From an uncultured Collinsella sp. (GTDB lineage: Bacteria; Actinomycetota; Coriobacteriia; Coriobacteriales; Coriobacteriaceae): DNA of 10,874 nt. This document shows, piece after piece, positions 8,342 to 10,874 of this stretch. The DNA lies in NCBI GenBank assembly GCA_902470095.1, contig CABRFG010000066.1, positions 1-10,874 of the forward strand, in the 5' to 3' direction. The translations under genes and the position numbers were made by a program. The stretch's first letter is position 1, and every line of letters begins with the position of its first letter. The notes below the pieces were generated by a model that had not been told where the DNA came from, made no database searches, and saw nothing but the letters and a program-made list of their open reading frames with translations.

Positions 8342-8980
8342 ATGGCGTTCGACTTTAAGAAGGAATGCAAGGAGCTCTACAAACCTGCAAGCAAGCCGAG
8401 CATCGTAACTGTCCCGCCTATGAGCTACGTTGCCGTTCGCGGAAAGGGCGACCCAAATACCGAAGGTGGCGAGTATCAAAACGCCCTGCCGCTGCTTTAC
8501 GGCATCGCCTATACCGTCAAGATGTCGAAGAAAGGCTCAAGGAGTATCAAGGGCTATTTCGACTTTGTGGTACCGCCGCTCGAGGGTTTCTGGTGGCAAG
8601 ACTCCCCGAGCGGCGACATCGATTATGTACGCAAGGACGATTTCAACTTTATCTCGTGCATTCGCCTGCCCGATTTCGTCACCCGAGATGACTTTGACTG
8701 GGCAGTCGCGGAAGCCACGACCAAAAAGAAACTTGACTTTTCTGCCGTCGAGCTGCTTAAAGTTGACGAGGGCCTCTGCGTTCAATGCATGCACACCGGG
8801 CCCTACGACAACGAACCGGCGACCGTAGGCGCTATGAATGAATACACGACCGAGCAGGGCTATGTCCCCGACTTCTCAGACACCCGTTTCCATCACGAAA
8901 TCTATCTCTCCGATCCACGCAAATGTGCACCGGAGAAACTTAAGACTGTGGTTCGTCATCCTATCAAGCGCGCTGAATAG
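8342..8980 (+). CDS. GyrI-like small-molecule binding protein, possible cyclopropanoid hydrolase
   Basis: A 212-residue stand-alone GyrI-like domain protein (SOUL/GyrI fold) without a DNA-binding domain. Hallmarks: RGKGDPN (33-39), PPLEGFWW (78-85), GPYDNEPAT (153-161) and HHEIYLSDPRK (184-194, carrying the conserved ligand-site Glu186). The pattern closely follows the Firmicutes/Listeria-type subfamily, members of which have been reported to open the cyclopropane of DNA-alkylating natural products such as yatakemycin; E. coli GyrI/SbmC of the same superfamily protects gyrase and is SOS-induced. Start ATG has AAAGG at 8329-8333. The gene stands alone, behind a LexA box, and probably ends at the hairpin 8978-9010. 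Domain assignment is firm; hydrolase activity is an inference from subfamily resemblance. Confidence 0.9.
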   Translation: MAFDFKKECKELYKPASKPSIVTVPPMSYVAVRGKGDPNTEGGEYQNALPLLYGIAYTVKMSKKGSRSIKGYFDFVVPPLEGFWWQDSPSGDIDYVRKDDFNFISCIRLPDFVTRDDFDWAVAEATTKKKLDFSAVELLKVDEGLCVQCMHTGPYDNEPATVGAMNEYTTEQGYVPDFSDTRFHHEIYLSDPRKCAPEKLKTVVRHPIKRAE

Positions 8981-9010
8981 CGTGGAGCGTCATCTCACGC
9001 GCTAGGTTTT
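8978..9010 (+). terminator. Weak intrinsic terminator after the GyrI-like gene
   Basis: Bases 8978-8984 (starting with the stop codon) pair with 8998-9004, seven pairs with one G-U, around a 13-base loop, and are followed by GGTTTT (9005-9010). The stem is short, so termination may be partial. Confidence 0.4.
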
Positions 9011-9053
9011 AAGCCAGCCAACCAGCCGCCTCCTAGGCCGTCCGGTAATTATC

Positions 9054-9080
9054 TTGACGCGGCCCGTCGCATCTTATAAG
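9054..9080 (+). promoter_or_regulatory. Promoter of the Abi leader RNA
   Basis: TTGACG (9054-9059) and TATAAG (9075-9080) are good -35 and -10 matches; the spacer is 15 bases, or 16 if the -35 is read as CTTGAC. Transcription would start near 9087, just before the hairpin RNA at 9094-9135. This is the best sigma70-like promoter in the right-hand part of the window. Confidence 0.5.
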
Positions 9081-9087
9081 TTTGTTT

Positions 9088-9135
9088 TGCTAAAGCTGGA
9101 AAGCCTCTCAACGATGCGCAACTCCAGCTCTTTTT
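9088..9135 (+). ncRNA. Putative small hairpin RNA upstream of the Abi gene (AbiF-type leader)
   Basis: Between the promoter and the Abi start codon, AGCTGGA (9094-9100) pairs with TCCAGCT (9123-9129) around a 22-base loop, followed by C and five T (9131-9135), as in an intrinsic terminator. This would release a ~48-base RNA, with read-through giving the Abi mRNA. The first loop bases AAGCCTCT (9101-9108) are perfectly complementary to AGAGGCTT (9142-9149), which holds the Shine-Dalgarno sequence of the Abi gene. Conserved RNAs are known upstream of abiF genes and some act as RNA antitoxins; I infer a member or relative here, but cannot confirm a family match. Confidence 0.45.
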
Positions 9136-9141
9136 CTATCA

Positions 9142-9149
9142 AGAGGCTT
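9142..9149 (+). promoter_or_regulatory. Sequestrable ribosome binding site of the Abi gene
   Basis: AGAGG (9142-9146) lies 5 bases before the ATG at 9152. The 8-mer AGAGGCTT is the exact complement of the loop segment 9101-9108 in the upstream hairpin, so translation could be shut off by a pseudoknot in cis or by the small RNA in trans. Confidence 0.5.
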
Positions 9150-9151
9150 AA

Positions 9152-9601
9152 ATGAAATACCGGAAGTCGCGGATATCCATCAACGAACAAATAGCACTAT
9201 TGACAGAATACAGGGGTCTTAAGTGCTCTGATCAAAGCGAACTCGAGCGAGCTTTGGTCGAAGTCGGCCACTACAGACTGTCGGCCTACTGGTTTCCCTA
9301 CAAAACCAAATGCAAGTCCGGGATTACCATCTTTCGCGAAGGCACAACATTCGAAACCATCATCTACACGTATGAATTTGACCGAGCCCTCCGGCAGTTA
9401 ATGTTTGATGCGGTCGGCAGAATTGAGATCTACCTCAGAAGCAGAATTGCCTATCTTGCCTCTGAGGAACGCGGGCCTTTCTGTTACCCAGATGTCACCA
9501 TAACGAGGCTCAACTCGGCATGTCCATCGCGCTTTGCGCCGCGCTGGGCTACGCAGCCGTCTTTGGCAGCGCCACCAATACGCTGCTCGCACCCATCCTG
9601 A
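9152..9601 (+). pseudogene. Truncated Abi_2 (AbiD/AbiF-like) abortive infection protein
   Basis: Residues 1 to about 113 are the N-terminal half of an Abi_2 family protein (phage abortive-infection HEPN-type proteins, usually near 300 residues). Signatures: SINEQIALLTEYRGL (9-23), VGHYRLSAYWFPY (38-50), FREGTTFETIIYTYEFDRALR (61-81), and VGRIEIYLRSRIAYLASEERGPF (88-110). After CYPD (111-114) the frame enters out-of-frame chloride-channel DNA and encodes about 35 unrelated residues before a stop. The C-terminal half with the second HEPN region is gone. In the first HEPN-like stretch no His follows Arg96/Arg98, unlike the R-x4-6-H motif of active ribonuclease HEPNs. Lower GC than its neighbours points to horizontal origin. 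Probably inactive, although its promoter and leader RNA remain intact. Confidence 0.85.
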
Positions 9602-9714
9602 TTGGCTGCGAAGTCTTCGGTTTCGGTAATCTGACGGCATTCTTCATCGTCTGCGTCGCGGCTTACCTGTTCAACATGGATAAGTCGATCTATGCCCTGC
9701 AGAAGCGGGCGTAG
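9496..9714 (+). pseudogene. C-terminal fragment of a ClC-type chloride channel/transporter
   Basis: In a different frame from the Abi gene, about 73 codons ending at TAG 9714 encode the last membrane part of a voltage-gated chloride channel (ClC) family protein: NEAQLGMSIALCAALGYAAV, then a NTLLAPILIGCEVFGFGN stretch, and the C-terminal YLFNMDKSIYALQ. ClC proteins are about 400 residues or more with the pore motifs upstream, so over 80 percent is missing. The left limit is the deletion junction near 9488-9502. An internal ATG at 9520 exists but has no good ribosome site. Non-functional remnant. Confidence 0.75.
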
Positions 9715-9742
9715 AAAGATGTCCAAGCAAGTGGTCTCAACC

Positions 9743-9818
9743 GGAAACGGCATCCCACTCTAAGGCTGTATTCCGGGACACGGTTTCCGTTTGGGACGCC
9801 ATTCGGAAAGCGCATCCC
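9743..9818. repeat. Three alternating 14-bp palindromic units (BIME-like)
   Basis: The 14-mer GGAAA-SSGYR-TCCC occurs at 9743-9756 (+), 9775-9788 (-) and 9805-9818 (+), with start-to-start steps of 32 and 30 bases. Because the orientation alternates, the middle copy can pair with either outer copy (12 of 15 pairs each), giving mutually exclusive hairpins. This resembles REP/BIME repeats. It sits between the ends of the channel remnant and the methyltransferase gene, where it might also aid termination, though no T run follows. Confidence 0.55.
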
Positions 9819-9858
9819 GTTCTTTCACGGCGTCTTGGCTATGCAAAGTGCTCGAACG

Positions 9859-10437
9859 TTATTCCTCGTACGCGCCCTCAAGCCGAAGCAGCCACTCCTT
9901 GCGGTCGAGGCCGCCGGCATATCCGTTGAGCGATCCGTCGGCCGCCACCACGCGATGGCACGGCACGATAATCGAAATGGGATTACGCGCGACCGCAGCC
10001 CCCACTGCACGAGGAGACACAACGGGTGCTTCGTTTCCCGGTACACGATGTCGAGCCGCAACACGCTGGGCGATCTCACCATACGTAGCGACCTCGCCAC
10101 GCGGAATTGAAAGCAGCTCAAACCAAACCTCGCGCTGAAACGCCGTACCAATCATATGCAACGGCGGCGTAAACCGAGGCTCCTGCCCCGCAAAATAAGC
10201 ATTCAGCCAAGCCCAAGAACGCTCAAGCACCGAAGTAGCCGCACCATTTGCGGGACTTACCGACGACATGCCGCCAGCACCAGAAACCGCATCAGCGCCT
10301 TCAACATGTTCGGGATCTTCTTTGAGAAGCGTGGAGCCAAAGTGCTCCTGCCCCTCAAACCAAAGCCCCGTCAGACCGCGGCCATCAGCGGCAAGCAGGA
10401 TTTCGCCCAAAGGCGAAGCAAACGTCGTCGTGACCAC
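9859..10437 (-). CDS. ogt: Methylated-DNA--[protein]-cysteine S-methyltransferase (O6-alkylguanine repair)
   Basis: A 192-residue suicide repair protein that moves the alkyl group from O6-alkylguanine in DNA to its own cysteine. The active-site motif IIVPCHRVV (Cys160), the arginine finger region SPRAVGAAVARNP (Arg143), GTAFQREVW (97-105) and the helix-turn-helix start VATYGEIAQRV are all present, followed by NGYAGGLDRKEWLL. It is somewhat longer than the usual 155-170 residues because of a low-complexity Gly/Ser/Ala insert at about residues 45-66 between the two domains. The start is GTG at 10437 with a perfect AAAGGAG six bases upstream. No LexA box is visible upstream. It is convergent with the Abi/ClC remnants; its promoter must lie in the repeat-rich region to the right. 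Confidence 0.95.
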   Translation of the reverse strand: MVTTTFASPLGEILLAADGRGLTGLWFEGQEHFGSTLLKEDPEHVEGADAVSGAGGMSSVSPANGAATSVLERSWAWLNAYFAGQEPRFTPPLHMIGTAFQREVWFELLSIPRGEVATYGEIAQRVAARHRVPGNEAPVVSPRAVGAAVARNPISIIVPCHRVVAADGSLNGYAGGLDRKEWLLRLEGAYEE

Positions 10438-10602
10438 CAGCGGCTCCTTTCAAAACTCCGCAACATAATACCGCGAATTGTGCAGACAACCCCACAGATA
10501 CGTCTGGGCGGGCTCGCAATTGCTTAAGCGAGGCTGTTTTCCCCAATCAAGCGAAGAAGACGCAGGGCTTCGACGCCAGTGCGGTACCTCTATCAGCTGA
10601 GC

Positions 10603-10774
10603 TCTAATACTTTCCCGAGAAGTGAACGAGTAAAAACGAAGCCCCGGAGCATCCACACCTTTAGCCCAAAAAACCGCAGGATTCGCGCAGCAAAACCGCA
10701 GGAAATAGTGATCAAAAAATGCCAATGCTTCGGGAGTCCAAATAAGGTCGTTCACTTCACGGGAAAGTATTAGA
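10603..10774. repeat. 27-bp inverted repeat pair (26/27) flanking 118 bp
   Basis: Bases 10603-10629 and 10748-10774 are reverse complements with one mismatch; both arms begin TCTAATACTTTCCCG when read inward. They enclose 118 bp that hold a 12-bp direct repeat. Size and spacing are those of a small foldback element or of an invertible (phase-variable) segment. No recombinase or transposase gene is in the window. Confidence 0.75.
10670..10703 (+). repeat. 12-bp direct repeat inside the inverted repeat unit
   Basis: AAAACCGCAGGA occurs at 10670-10681 and again at 10692-10703, 22 bases (about two helical turns) apart, within the segment between the 27-bp arms. Could be paired protein binding sites or slipped duplication. 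Confidence 0.5.
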
Positions 10775-10790
10775 CCCCGATTCGCACCAA

Positions 10791-10873
10791 CCCCAAAGTC
10801 ACCTAAAGCAGCAGGCGCAACGCGCCGCAGCTGCCGGCCGCGCCCCACAGTCCCCCAAGGCGGCAGGCGCAAA
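10791..10873 (+). repeat. Two ~31-bp imperfect direct repeats at the window edge
   Basis: Bases 10791-10821 and 10843-10873 align without gaps with 25 of 31 matches, sharing GCAGGCGCAA near the end and CCCCA at the start; the step is 52 bases. The array may continue past the right end of the window. It lies directly beside the 27-bp arm at 10748-10774. Confidence 0.55.
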
Positions 10874-10874
10874 G

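Larger units (their letters stand above)
10438..10874. other. Repeat-rich region upstream of ogt with a doubtful open frame
   Basis: A minus-strand frame is open from TTG 10872 (possibly further, beyond the window) to TGA 10450. Its ~140 residues match no family I know, its codons show no third-position GC bias, and it runs through both arms of the 27-bp inverted repeat, so I regard it as probably non-coding. A TATTAT on the minus strand near 10470-10480 might be the -10 of the ogt promoter, without a clear -35. Confidence 0.4.

Noticed and set aside
9520..9714. A small intact 64-residue membrane protein
   Set aside because: Similarity to the ClC C-terminus extends upstream of the ATG at 9520 to the junction and the ATG lacks an SD; it is a gene remnant.
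9743..9818. CRISPR-like array
   Set aside because: Only three short units, alternating in orientation and imperfect, with no cas gene; BIME-like repeats fit better.
10441..10600. Riboswitch or T-box upstream of ogt
   Set aside because: No recognisable T-box sequence, aptamer core or terminator/antiterminator pair could be traced.
10450..10872. Open minus-strand frame of ~140 residues upstream of ogt
   Set aside because: TTG start at the window edge, no known motif, no codon bias, and it crosses both arms of the 27-bp inverted repeat; treated as probably non-coding, though a real upstream gene cannot be fully excluded.

Overview
This window looks like chromosomal DNA of a high-GC gut actinobacterium of the class Coriobacteriia, most likely Collinsella or a close relative. 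That placement is an inference from codon usage, the protein types and the style of the intergenic repeats; no rRNA or marker gene is present to prove it.

Left part (1-4060): a palindromic element containing a strong hairpin terminator (2-91); an M18 aspartyl aminopeptidase on the minus strand; a divergent, membrane-anchored Ntn-hydrolase of the choloylglycine hydrolase / linear amide C-N hydrolase type; and a 6-phosphofructokinase of the actinobacterial/clostridial G104-K124 class. These are housekeeping and peptide or amide metabolism genes.

Middle (4060-8071): a 539-base convergent intergenic region full of nested palindromes (4083-4203 and 4259-4473) and a rho-independent terminator, then a two-gene minus-strand operon for a MacB/LolD-type ABC exporter: an ATPase (7370-8071) overlapping a 925-residue FtsX-domain permease (4599-7376) that carries a long extracellular coiled-coil domain.

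Right part (8072-10874): an accessory, stress and defence flavoured stretch. A GyrI-like protein, very like the subfamily reported to hydrolyse cyclopropanoid DNA alkylators, sits behind a perfect Gram-positive LexA (SOS) box. Next comes a promoter, a small hairpin RNA ending in a T run, and an Abi_2 (AbiD/AbiF) HEPN-type gene. The hairpin loop is complementary to the ribosome binding site of that gene, an arrangement like that of AbiF-associated RNAs. The Abi gene is cut off after about 113 codons and fused out of frame to the last 73 codons of a ClC-type chloride channel, so both are remnants. After three alternating 14-bp palindromic units come an O6-methylguanine-DNA methyltransferase gene (minus strand) and, behind it, a non-coding stretch with a 27-bp near-perfect inverted repeat pair (26/27) flanking 118 bp and two ~31-bp direct repeats at the window edge.

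A 33-35 bp extragenic repeat occurs twice in opposite orientations (169-201 and 8126-8160). The most interesting leads are the SOS-box/GyrI unit, the RNA leader of the broken Abi gene, and the 27-bp inverted repeat pair behind the methyltransferase gene.
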